A stretch of DNA of 64,000 nt, from the NCBI GenBank assembly GCA_002914845.1, contig JXTC01000060.1, forward strand, positions 490,313 to 554,312, given 5' to 3'. The notes under the pieces are model-generated. The model searched no databases and was not told the DNA's origin. It saw nothing but the letters and a program-made list of their open reading frames with translations. A program made the translations under genes and the position numbers. Below are positions 1 through 10,890 of this stretch, piece after piece. Each line of letters starts with the position of its first letter. The stretch's first letter is position 1. Source of the DNA: Trema orientale (lineage: Eukaryota > Streptophyta > Magnoliopsida > Rosales > Cannabaceae).

Positions 1-3000
1 ATCTTGTGTTATTTTTATAATTTTCGCATTATCACCTCACGTAATTAATTGAAAATTAATTGTATTCGGTAATACCTGATTAACGGACCTAACAAATATA
101 TTTGTATATTAGATGCATTAAATATAGTTTGAGGTAGAGCTCATTCGAAGATATGATAATCAGGATCAACACACGGGAAAAAAATGATAGAATATAATGG
201 AATTTCATGTATACTAGTCCCACTGTGGTTAACAGTTGGGAAGGTTTCCCAAAGCTAAATAATAAATAATTTTGTCCATTTTTTGGTTTGGCACATAATA
301 TTGAACTTAGATTAGAATAATTGAGCGACCAACCAAAATGACCAAAAGCCAAGACTATTTACTAAACAAAGCAACACTCTTTCGATATTCTCCAATGGCA
401 GTGGAACCGAAAAGGATAGGAAGAACCAAAATAATCCAGGCATTACGTAGATCATGGGATATGCATTGTTGTGTGAGGAACTAATGAGCTTAAACTTGGT
501 ACACAAAAATACTTATTTTTTTTTTCCATTTTATCAACTCGATAATTAATAAAACCATGACAATGACACGTGAACTCCTCTCTCTCTTTTTCAATTGCCA
601 GCTTCGTTTTACCGTAATTAGGTTAATCTTTTGCTTTTTATCTTTCATCTTTGGTTATAATCGTAAGTCAGAAAGGAATCATTTCTATCCGATTTAAATT
701 AAACTGTGTACCTATGATCGATAACAACGACATTAAGTCATGATGACATTTTGCTTATTTTAATCTTATTTTGAATTTGCATACACATCATCAGTCACTG
801 TCTGATCTGGAATCCAGAATAAGATTTAGTCAAGAGAACAAGTGATATCGAAGTCTGAAGGTGAAAAAGGTTCTGTTTTAGTTCACAGTATAGTAGTTTT
901 GACATGGTGAGGGGATATTCTTAGGGAAAGGATGACAACGAAGGCAGTAAATAAATTTCTAATCTTTGATATTATCACTCAACTATCAAGGTTTACTAAG
1001 CTCCTTTTAGAAGAAAAAGAGAAAGAACAGGAAAAAGATGTAGGCCTCTAAGAAAACCAGATCAGCCTTAGGTCAGTAAATATCACTAAATGGGCACAAG
1101 TCACCACTAAGATGGAATGTGTGAAAAGACCAAGACTAATATTTAAAATTTTGATGTCATGGAGTGATGTGTAAGAAAAAAAAAATAGGGAACCTACAGA
1201 TAGTTTTCACTTGTCATTATAATTTATAACCGTGGTGATAGGCTTTCTCAATTTTTTATTTTCTTTTCTTGGGGATAGGCTTTGGTGATTACACCGTGCC
1301 TCTAATATTGAAGTATAAAGTTTGAATTGTAATGTTTATATATATAGAGATATATTTGTATATCATCCATACCTTGCAGAATCATTTAATTTGGGAATGT
1401 TTGTTGGGCCATCAGTAGAGATTATGACTCAGGCCTCTTTTTATAATAGCTGGCTAGTTATTTGACTACTTTTTGGTCCAAAACTTAATATATCACCAAA
1501 TTCAAAACTTTATAGTTATATATCTAACTCACTTAATGATAAAAATAGAAATACAAAATATTTCACAACTAAAACTTTAAAAAAAATTAACATTTAACTA
1601 TACTTTTTAAAATATGAACATCTACTTAAACCATTTAAAAAATTGGTCACCTAGTTAGTTTTCTCTTTATTATTAATAGTCCCTGTGGCAAGCACAAGGT
1701 AAGACCGATAGGAAGATAACATTGAAAGATAGTGAGTAGACTCATTGCTCACATATGTGAAATATAGGCCCAGTACCAGTTTTTTTGCCTTATATGTTAC
1801 CAATGCCCCTTTTCATTTCAATAGTTTCATACCATTTTTTAGGTATACATTCATGTATAATCTGTGTTATATAAATTAAAAAATAATTCTAGGTATACCT
1901 ATGGTATAGACTTTATACACGTGGTTTATATTTGTCCAAAAAAATAGGTATGAATCTATTAAAACTAAAAGGAAGACGGGCATCTATGTGTAAATTTACC
2001 TAAGAAATGAGTATTGGTCGACTTTTTGTTCTGGCACATATTCTGGAGGCCCAATTTATTTTCAGCCTAATTTCCTCAAAAGTAAAGGCCCACTCAACTC
2101 AACTAGTTGACACATAACAAAAGATATCCTTGAAATATCACAACGGTCTCTCTTATTTATTTTGTTTTTTTCCGTCTTCATTTCGATAAATGTCCCCTTT
2201 TTTCATAGCTAAATAATATAATCAAGCTTACACCAGGTATTTAAACGGATATGACGATATGTGTACAATTTTATACCAGGTAAACAGATTTTGCATTTGG
2301 CATATACATGGATATAGTCATGTAGCGGCTATTTTACGACAATATCCGAAAAATGGAATATCTATTTGGGTTTTTATGAGTTTTCCCTTTAAAAATTGAA
2401 AAGAATTAGAGAAATACAGTACGTAAAAAGAATACAATTTCATACGGTGTATGAATGGCATTTTTCAAAATATTATCTCAAAATGAGATGGCAAACTTGT
2501 AATAAAGCCGAACTTTTTCAAACTTCACAAAAAGTGGTAAAATTGTAGTAAAAGCCATCTGTGACTAAAACCTAAAGCCAACATACCTTATTTTCTTCCT
2601 AACAACTCATGGTTCGAAACTCAACACTTTCTCAAATTCATTTTATCTTTTTCTTTGTTTTTTTCATCTTTATTTTTTGTTTTCTTTTTTTTATATATAT
2701 ATATATTATTTTTCATGAAACCCCTTCTCACTCGTTATATATATATTTTTTTCATCTTCTTAACTCTTTTTTCTTTTCCTCTTTTTTAATACTTCTTCTA
2801 TTTATGTTTTTCTTTACAAGATTATCATTTTTTTAAAAATTAGTTACCAATTTCGTATTAGTTACTAGTTCCTCTCTTTTTTTTTCACTTTTTTTTTTCC
2901 CTTTTTTATGGAACCATGTCCATCCCTCTCCTTTTTTGGTCTTTTTTAAAAAATAAAATAAAATCGTTCCTGTAGTTTTTCCCCTTTTCTCTTTTTCTAA

Positions 3001-3058
3001 TTTCTTTTTTTCCTCTCCTTTTCTTTTTTTAAAGAAAAATAAATAAAGCACTAACTCT
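1..3058. other. AT-rich intergenic DNA without a recognisable gene
   Basis: No reading frame here resembles a protein family I know. The short open frames are low-complexity; the one near 2609-2836 is a poly-T/TTTC tract read as a Phe/Ile/Leu string. Several pyrimidine-rich runs lie at 2640-3030. I see no RNA gene. Confidence 0.6.
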
Positions 3059-4945
3059 TGGTAAACTATAGTAACCATTTAAGTTACTGATTTTCAGTAT
3101 TGGTGACAAGTTACTAGTTACCAATATTGGTTACTAGTAACCAATCTAGCTACTAGTTTCTAGACTGGTAGCCACTTAGACTAACGACTTTTTACCAATT
3201 ATCCAGTGTCTAGAATAAATATTTTTTAGTTATAATAATAAGTAATAAGTACTTGGTAAACTATGGCAACCATTTAGGTTAAACTGGTGATAAGTTACTG
3301 GTTACCAACATTGGTTACTAGTAATTAATCAAATTACTAGTTTCTATACTGGTAGCCACGTAGACTAGTGACTTTTTAATGGTTACTCGTGACTAGAATA
3401 AAATTTTTTTAATTATCTCAATAAATAATAAGTACTTAGTAAACTATGGTAACCATTTAAGTTACTGGTTTCCAGACTGGTGTCCAATTAAATTGGTGAC
3501 AAGTTACCAGTTACTAGTACTGGTTACTAGTAACCAATCTAGTTACTAGTTTCTAGAATGATAGCCATTTAGATTGGTGACTATTTACCAGTTACTAGTG
3601 ACAAGAATAGCTATGAATTCCAAACAGTAGCCATCAGTAATCACGTTGGTTACCATTTACTAGTTTCGGATTTCTATACAATATCAATCCTGATTTCGAT
3701 ATTAGTGGCTAGTTACAATGACTGAAATTGGTTATTAGTTACTGTTTTTTTTTTTTTTTTAGTGGCTAATTATAAAGATCGATAGCTGGTAACTTGTTAT
3801 TGGTTTCCAAATTGATGGCTATTTATAAAGATTGATGACTAGTTACTAATGACTGGTTACTAATTATAATATTAGTGAATGGTCATTATAAACCAATCTA
3901 CTTATCAATTATCAATTTAGTTACTTATTATTAATTACCAATTTAGTTAGTGACTACAAGTAACCAATTTGGTTAATGAGTACTAGTTCATCTCTTCTTA
4001 TTTTTAAAATTTTTTTTTCATTTTCTATTTTTTTTTCATTGAGCCATGCTCTTCTCTTTTTCTTATTATTTTTTTTGGTTTCTTTTCATTCTTTTCATTA
4101 CTTTTTCCTTTTTTGCTTGTATTTTTTTAATAATTCATGTTAACTACTTTGTAGGATAATGAGCTACTATTTTCAAAATTTTTTTTTCAGAAACCAATCT
4201 AGTTATTAGCTACCAATTTAGTTACTAGTAACTAGTTACCAATTTGATAACTTTTTTATGAATTTTTGTTTTTCATTTTTTTCCTTTTTCAATTTTTTTT
4301 TTTTTTCAAATTAAGTCATATTCCTCATTACTGAATTTCAAACTAGTGACCAATTACTAGGTACCTATTACAACAATTGGTAATTGGTAACCAATAACCA
4401 ATCTAGCTTCTAGTTATCAATTTGATTATTGGTTCCAAGATTTCTTGCTAGTTTTTGAACTGGTTACTAGTTACTAGTTAAAACACTAGTTACTCTATTT
4501 GGTAACTATTAACTAATCTAACTTCTAGATGCTAATCTGGTTACTATTACCAATCTAGTTACTATTATCAATCTAGTTACCAGTAACAAATCTAGCTTTC
4601 AGTTACCAGATTGATAACTAGTTTCAAGATAGATGACCGATTTCTAATTTGGTAACTAGTAACCAATCTAGCTTCCAATTACCATTATAGTTACCAATTT
4701 AAGATTGATGACTAATTTCCAAGCTGGTTACCTATTAAAACATTTGGTAACCAGTAAATGATATAGGTTCCAATTGTTATTTCAGTGCACTTTCCAAACT
4801 AGTTACTGTTATTGGTAATTTTGTTCCTAGTTACTGATTATCGTTAATTTGGTTACTACACAATTTGGTTATTGGTTACTGTTAATCTAATTATTGTGTA
4901 ATTTGGTTACTGGTTACTGTTAATTTGATTATTACGTAATTTCGT
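3059..4945. repeat. Degenerate satellite-like array of GTTACTAGTAACC words
   Basis: The first part holds three tandem units of about 180-190 bp (roughly 3059-3237, 3238-3423, 3424-3612). Each opens with TAAACTATGGTAACCATTTA-like sequence, runs through repeated GTTACTAGTTACCAAT words and ends with GACTAGAATAAA-like sequence. Beyond 3612 the same words (TTACTAGT, GTTACC, CCAATCTAG) continue in degenerate order and both orientations to about 4945. They are interrupted near 4000-4140 and 4240-4320 by T-rich tracts. The core TTACTAGTAA is its own reverse complement, so the array is dense in short palindromes. No coding potential is visible. Confidence 0.8.
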
Positions 4946-7900
4946 TGAAGAAAAAAAAAAGATATGAGAGAGATTTACCATAATTATTATATAATTATAA
5001 TATATGATCGGGCGCGAAGAAAATACACATAATTTAAGTTTCTATACTATTATAGTATTGAATGTTGCAAACTTTTTATATAGTATAACACAATTTTTAT
5101 GACAAGGATATTCTGAACTTGAAGAATAATACAGATTAGTAGAAAGCTCCCATATTTACCATATGCAAACAAAGCTAAAATTTTAGTACGTCATATAAAA
5201 TAGTAGAAAGATCTACATTTTGTTATGGTTATAACTTGGAGGACTATCCAAGTAACAATATCTAATCAAACATCATAAACTACTTTTATGACATCAATAG
5301 GAGAATTTTATTCAAAGCTATCAAAATTTATAATTAGCAGAATAAATAAAAATGATTTTCAAATGAGACAAAGAGCTAGAAAGCTGCCAGTTAAAAACAA
5401 AAAAAGAGAAAAATCGAGAACCATCCTTAGCCTTTAAGAGGGTGTTACAAGATCCAAAGCACCAAATCTACTCCATGGAACTCTGCAAACGAAATTCTCC
5501 ATATTTATTTACATTCCATTCTATAACTTTTCAATTCAATTAATCAAAAACCCAAAAAATATTTTTCAAACTTACAAGTAAATGTGAGATGCTTATGCTT
5601 ATTCAATGTTATTTAGATTTAAACAAAGAGATCAAATTAGCAAAAAAATCCAAAAAAGAAAAAAAAAAAAAAAAGAAGCTAAAGTTAATGGAAGAAATAA
5701 TTGATGGTTATGCCTCATAATCTCATCTAGGTTTTCGATTTTGTCATTCCCTCTCTTCGAGAAAGTAGGTGACACGGGTCATCTCAATTTTTTGATAGAA
5801 CTATTTTGGACAGGTTCGAATCGAGGGCATCTTTGAGCTTAGAGGACTGCAAGGCTTCGATTGGCTCATAAGATTCATCATCGACATTCTCAGCTCCTCT
5901 TTCACATCGCATTGGATGTGGGACTATTCAGAATTACAAACTCCTTAGATCTAAACAAATAAATAAAAAATGACATTTTTCTAAATAAAACTATACGACA
6001 ATAGCAAAAACTCAGCACCACCGTATATCTCTAATTTTTTGCCTAAAATATCGTGTTTTGCCTAATTTTCACTATCTATTTTAAGAGGCCCAAAAATGGG
6101 CTATTTTGCAAGAGCCTCGATTGTTTTGAACAATAGAAACAAAAAAACTGTCTTTTTTTTCTAAAAGAAAAATCAAGTGAATCACTGATTTTATGAAGTA
6201 AAAAGAAGAAAATAAATGTCGTTCAATTGGTGATTTATCAAACAAGTTAAACAAAAAAAAAAGGGATATTTTTGAAATAAATATTCGAGTCCAAAAATGT
6301 TGTGATAGGACACCAGAACACTAAAAAAACAGTTGAAGTAGAACTTTATGTCAAACTCTAAGCGTTAATGCTGAAAATATACAAATATAAATATTCAGGC
6401 TCCCTAAAAAGGTAGTCAAAGGAATAATGATTTTCTTTCTTTTTTTCAAAAAAGAGTTATATTATAGCACAAAGGTATCAATTGCAACTAGCTAGACGTG
6501 ATAATGGGCAACACAACCCCGAAAAAACACTCTTAAAAAAACTAAAAAGTTCCATTAATGTTGTTTTATTCAAGAGCATGTAGTAGTTACAAAACAATTA
6601 ACTATTGTAATTTCTCCACAAGACAATAATTTATTATTATTACTACTTCAAAAGCACAATAATGCTATGAAATAACTATCAAGGAACCAAAAAAAGCCTT
6701 AGGTGGTATGACAAGAAAGAATGTCTTCTCGACATTCGTACACATCTCGTTAATAAGAATATACGGGCAATCCAACTCGTGAGCGATATACATATATTCT
6801 AATACTATAACAATTTCTATTATACATTTATTTATTTATTTATTTTTTAAAAAGCGAACGAATAAGGGAAAAGGTGGAAAGAATAGAAGGGGGGCCCAAA
6901 TGTTTGGTGAGACCTAATATTCTAACACAAAATAGAATTAAATGGGGGATACGAGGGAGAAATCATGTGGGGAGGGCTGGGCATGGACCCTGGAGTGGAC
7001 CCTGGTGCTGGTGGACATGGCTAAAGGAGTTCGGCTTTTCAACGCCCACTTGTGGACATCATCATTGTTTTGCTCTACCAGTCGCTACTCTCTGACCCTC
7101 TTGCGAATAATTAGTACCAAAATCCAATTTTGCTGTGGATCTTCTACTTTTGACTGTTTTGTGAAATAAAAAAATAATAATAATAATAATTTGGAATGCT
7201 ACTCATATCATTGCTTCTTTTTTTTTTTTAAAAAAAAATTTCAATCAAGTAAGGTTAAGGAGTCACACACCTTAATTATGAAACTAATTTTTATAACTAA
7301 CTTGTCATGTACAAACACCTGTAAAGTTCTATATGATAATTTCTAACTGAGTGAAATGCATCACTTCTTTGTACATGTTAAATGTTGTTTTCTCGAGTTT
7401 TCTCATTGTTCATTTTTCACGTTTTATTTCCTCCTTTGTGTTTGCTCATCATGAGTTTTCTAGCTAATAGCCGTGAGTGTGACATTAATTTCCTATGAAA
7501 ATTACGAAAAATTAAGAAAATCATTTAGAGAAGTAAAATTTTCAAGCTAAAGTTCATTCATACAAGTTAGGGCCATAAATATGTATACACGTAAATTTTG
7601 GTCATGATTAATAAGTTGAAATGATTGCGTTGGGAATTATCTGAACTATATTGTGTGCGTAAAAATGTCTACTAACCCAGAAAAGTGCTTTGGGGTTGAT
7701 ATTGTTGACACGTACTTCCAAGCCAAGCTACGTAGCGATTGGGAATCTTGGATCAATAATATGCAATGTTGAAAAATGGTAAAAAAGAAAAGAAAAAGAG
7801 CACCAATTCATTTGGAATCATCATGATATCTAGCTTGAGTGTTTGCGAGCAATATCATATAGTCATATACTCATATATACATTAAAAAATAATATACATT

Positions 7901-8436
7901 AAAGGGTCACTATCTGTATTCCTTTGCATGAGAACTTGACCGCGTTTTCAGGTAGCTGTCTGAGTATCCCAAATTGTGTTCTTTCCAAGCCCATGTGATG
8001 CTATAGCTATTTTATAGGAAAGGGAAAACACTATTTTTATTTTATTATTTTATTTTTACTTTTTACCTTTCTTTTTTGGCCTAATTATCAATGAATTAAC
8101 TCTCCCTTTGCTTTAATAGGAAATTGACCGTTGTGATCATTTATATCATTTCTCTAATTTCCTTTTACTTCTTAATTATCGAATAATATGATCTGCATGC
8201 ACTAATAAGGTACACGTTATCATAATAGGCATGTTATTTTTTTCCCCAGAAAAATGTTATTTGTGCACATGATGTAACACAAGGTTATGGAAAAGAATGG
8301 GGTAAAATCTAAACATAAGGACAAATGATATTGCAGCAGTCAAAATTATGATTTGGTCAGTTTTTTTATCCTGATTGCACATGTCTTATACAAAAGAAAA
8401 TATAAAGTATGAGGGAATCAAATTGAATGTCTCTCT

Positions 8437-8440
<4 letters not shown>
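4946..8440. other. AT-rich intergenic DNA
   Basis: No convincing gene. Two overlapping short frames near 6874-7169 are more GC-rich than their surroundings but resemble nothing known. A possible decayed exon at 5784-5923 is listed separately. The rest is A/T-rich filler with homopolymer runs. Confidence 0.55.
5784..5923 (-). pseudogene. Possible decayed terminal exon of an unknown protein gene
   Basis: On the minus strand an acceptor-like AATAG precedes an open stretch of about 45 codons reading PHPMRCERGAENVDDES and then acidic/Leu/Lys-rich sequence, ending in LSKN and a TGA at 5784-5786. The composition is protein-like and unlike the flanking AT-rich DNA. I cannot assign a family, and no partner exons are evident nearby. 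It may be a chance open frame or a gene relic. Confidence 0.2.

Positions 8441-8441
<1 letters not shown>

Positions 8442-8477
<36 letters not shown>
8442..8477. repeat. (CT)n microsatellite
   Basis: About 18 CT units. The Ser-Leu string it encodes in an open frame starting at 8427 is an artefact of the repeat. Sequence from here to about 9240 is pyrimidine-rich and AT-rich with no recognisable gene. Confidence 0.9.
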
Positions 8478-8479
<2 letters not shown>

Positions 8480-9376
8480 CCTTTTTGGGATTCTAGTTTT
8501 TCTTCTCTCAGCAGCAGCTGATCACCAAAGTCATCACAAAAAAATAAAAATAAAAATAAAAAATAAAAAAAAGAGGAGGTTTCTGGCATTAATAAGGGCA
8601 AATCAGCTTTTTCCATGAAAAACTTTCTATGTACAAAAAAGTCTTTATTGCAAGAAAGATAGAAAGAAAGAAAGAGGAAGGCATTATCTCTCTATTCTCT
8701 CAGGCCTTATAGCACTCCAATAATACAGTGGATATTTTGTACAGAAGAGCAGTCACGAGGGGGAAACTCTTTTTTCTTTTTTTTTTTTCACCAGATCTGA
8801 GAGAGAGAATACTTATTCTCCTCGCTTTCTCTTCACAAAACTTTTCTTACAATTAACTGATCAGAGCAACAACATATAAAACAACGAAACTGATGAATCA
8901 TGATATTGCCCCCTCCCCCCTGATCTCTTCTGCAACTACTGCATTTTTCTGATCCCACAATAATAATAGTTATAATAATAACAATACAATTCAAAAATAT
9001 TGATTGCCTTAACAGAATAAGTAAGACACTCTTCTTTTCCCCACTAAAAGCAAGATTTATGTTATTAATACTCTCAAGTACTACTTTTTTTAACTAAAGG
9101 ACCACCAACTGCCATACATTTTTATATATTCACTTTTTTTCCTCTGAAAATTATAGTACATATTTATGTTGGAAATCCTACAATTTTAAAAAATAAAATA
9201 AAATAAAGGAAAAAAAAAGTAAACCCAAGTTGAAAATTTAAGTTCTTCAGCACTTGTTGCGTCCTTGCTTGATGAAGCTTTCAGAAATGAGGAGTAATTC
9301 TATATATGGGATAGTTTTAAGTAGGGATTATTGATTATTATAGCTAATCTAAGGCTATACTATAATTAAATTTAAA

Positions 9377-9397
9377 AAGCTCAGGAGGGATAGACAA
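9377..9397 (-). promoter_or_regulatory. TAS3 3' miR390 site (cleavable, sets siRNA phase)
   Basis: The plus strand is identical to miR390 at positions 1-17 and differs at 18-21, as in Arabidopsis TAS3 3' sites. AGO7 cleavage is predicted between 9386 and 9387 and sets the phase of all siRNAs upstream in the transcript. Confidence 0.94.
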
Positions 9398-9513
9398 GGA
9401 AGGAGAAGATGAGTTGGTCGGAAACAGGGAGAAAGGATTGTGAAACTCAATATCAGTGAACACTGATGCAGAGTTTGCGACGAAAGAGAAAAGAAAGACA
9501 ATAGATATAAGAC

Positions 9514-9534
9514 GGGGTCTTACAAGGTCAAGAA
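9514..9534 (-). ncRNA. tasiARF, D7 register
   Basis: The minus strand begins TTCTTGACCTTGTAAGACC and ends CC, matching the canonical tasiARF over all 21 positions as I know it. It directly abuts the second copy. It is expected to guide cleavage of ARF2, ARF3 and ARF4 mRNAs. Confidence 0.95.
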
Positions 9535-9555
9535 AAGGTCTTACAAGGTCAAGAA
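9535..9555 (-). ncRNA. tasiARF, D8 register
   Basis: This is the second 21-nt tasiARF unit. It is identical to the first except that its last two bases are TT instead of CC. The exact 21-nt abutment keeps both copies in one DCL4 phase. Confidence 0.95.
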
Positions 9556-9627
9556 GATTCAGAACGAAGAAAGAAAATGAAAAAGATTAGGAATAGGTTG
9601 GATGAAGAAAAAAGTAGGAGAAATACA

Positions 9628-9648
9628 AAGCTCAGGTAGGATAGCACC
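9628..9648 (-). promoter_or_regulatory. TAS3 5' miR390 binding site (non-cleavable type)
   Basis: The plus strand matches miR390 except at miRNA positions 10, 11 and 19. Mismatches at 10 and 11 fall exactly at the slicing centre; position 19 becomes a G:U pair. This is the expected form of the 5' site, which AGO7 binds without cutting. Confidence 0.93.
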
Positions 9649-9656
9649 GCACCCGA

Positions 9657-10221
9657 TTAGGGTGAACCGGCACCAACCAAAATGGAATTAATTTTACTTA
9701 TTCCAAATTGGCTCCCAAAGAGAATTTGATCTGTCCCCTGGATTACATGAGAAGGGTACTTAATCATGGTCATTATCATGATTATCATGTTGTCTTTCTC
9801 AAGATGATCTGCAAAAGTTAATATTGGTAACGTAATTAGTTGCAAAAACTAATATATATAGTACCAAATTTTTGTGACTAGGAAAAGAAATTACTTCAAG
9901 CATAAGCAAAAATATTTAAATTACATGTGTTAAGTACAAAAAATATTTTATGCCGAGAAATATTTGATATCTATTACAAAAAACAAAAAAAAAAAAAAAA
10001 CCAGTACAAGTTTGACAAGGAGATTATTATAGATCATGCATCATGGATATAAATTAAAGTAATCTTAGCACAATATTTCACTTGGATTAAGCTTCCACAA
10101 CACCATATATTTTCATATTTGTACATAAAATATGTATAATATGTGTATATATAGATATATATTTACCTTGGAGAAGCTTGTGTGTTGCTCTTATCCTCCA
10201 GAGTTTTTCTTGCTCCTTCAT
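9657..10221 (-). CDS. Short ORF of the TAS3 transcript (predicted spliced, 68 codons)
   Basis: Reading 10221-10167, then 9808-9657 after a GT-AG intron (10166-9809, acceptor TTTTGCAG), gives a 68-residue peptide starting MKEQEKLWRIRATHKLLQ and ending LVGAGSP. The stop codon (9657-9659) ends 8 nt before the first base of the 5' miR390 site. TAS3 transcripts of other plants have a short ORF terminating just upstream of this site, where the AGO7-miR390-SGS3 complex stalls ribosomes. The peptide itself is probably not the functional product. The intron is my prediction; the second exon is also open on its own from an upstream in-frame ATG at 9845. Confidence 0.6.
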
Positions 10222-10344
10222 TCTAATTCAGAGAGAGAGAGAGAGAGAGAGAAGATATGGAGAAGAGATATATTGTTATGTATGTAAGGTAAGCAATATG
10301 AACGAACGAATGAATGAATGGGAAAAAGTGGAGTGAGCGGCGAG

Positions 10345-10351
10345 GTTTATA
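10345..10351 (-). promoter_or_regulatory. Probable TATA box of TAS3
   Basis: The minus strand reads CCATATAAACCTCG, about 125 bp upstream of the ORF start. Initiation would fall near 10315. A GGCCCA site-II-like motif (10407-10412 region) and a TGATGTCATC bZIP-like motif lie just upstream. Confidence 0.55.
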
Positions 10352-10529
10352 TGGAGTTGGGGGCCTCACTGGGCTGCCCTGATGGACCTGACAGTGACAG
10401 CTCTAAGGCCCAGAAAGAATGTAAACGGACCCGATGACATCACTCAAATCGGGCTGCCCGCCTCTCTGACCCACCAGCTGCCCGGCAGACCCTTTCTCGA
10501 ATATAATGTAATTATTAATAATATGAAAA

Positions 10530-10890
10530 GGAGATGGGCGTACCTATGTAAGGTCATGCCTTAATTATCGTTGGATGGGAATCTGTGGAGAATCTATTTA
10601 TATACAGATTTCCATCCAACGATGAATAGACAGGGCCCTACGTAGGGGCGCCCCTACTGTAGACGCACCTATGAAAAACATAATCACAAAAATATTTTTT
10701 ATTTTTTAAAGGAAGTAAATAAATGAGCGCGTCTACAGTAAGGGCGCCCCTACGTAGGGCCTTGTCTATTCACCGTTGGATGGGAATCTGTATATAAATA
10801 GAGTCTCCACAGATTCCCGTTATTCCCCACAGATTCCCATCCAACGATAATTAAGACATGACCCTACGTAGGGACGCCGTAGTCATCTCC
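10530..10890. mobile_element. Nested inverted-repeat (MITE-like) element upstream of TAS3
   Basis: Both ends begin with GGAGATG in inverted orientation, and the arms pair across most of the element. The word CGTTGGATGGGAATCTG occurs four times, twice in each orientation (near 10571, 10605, 10773 and 10840). CCTACGTAGGG palindromes occur near 10638, 10750 and 10863. The central loop (about 10675-10725) is AT-rich. A transcript would fold into a long hairpin. I found no convincing target-site duplication, so the superfamily is undetermined. Confidence 0.75.

Larger units (their letters stand above)
9240..10320 (-). ncRNA. TAS3: TAS3 trans-acting siRNA primary transcript
   Basis: The minus strand carries every hallmark of a long-type TAS3 locus, in order: a CT-rich leader; a short ORF; a 5' miR390 site (9628-9648) mismatched at the slicing centre; two abutting 21-nt tasiARF units (9535-9555 and 9514-9534); and a 3' miR390 site (9377-9397) perfectly paired at miRNA positions 1-17. 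In known TAS3 biology, miR390-AGO7 binds both sites, cuts at the 3' site, and SGS3/RDR6/DCL4 turn the fragment into phased 21-nt siRNAs. The tasiARFs silence ARF2/3/4, which affects leaf polarity, phase change and lateral roots. Cutting between 9386 and 9387 puts the tasiARFs in registers D7 and D8, within one nucleotide, as in Arabidopsis TAS3a. A TATA box lies at 10345-10351. Transcript ends are estimates: about 10315 for the start, and a 3' end I cannot fix. Confidence 0.93.

Noticed and set aside
3059..4945. CRISPR-like array
   Set aside because: This is eukaryotic DNA; the repeats are degenerate and have no unique, even-length spacers.
5811..5824. GGTTCGAATC resembling a tRNA B box
   Set aside because: No matching A box, acceptor stem or anticodon arm can be built around it.
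6874..7169. Two overlapping 73-75 codon frames in a GC-richer patch
   Set aside because: They use different frames of the same DNA and show no domain, signal peptide or known similarity.
8427..8618. 63-codon frame rich in Ser-Leu
   Set aside because: It is a translation of the (CT)n microsatellite followed by A-rich DNA.
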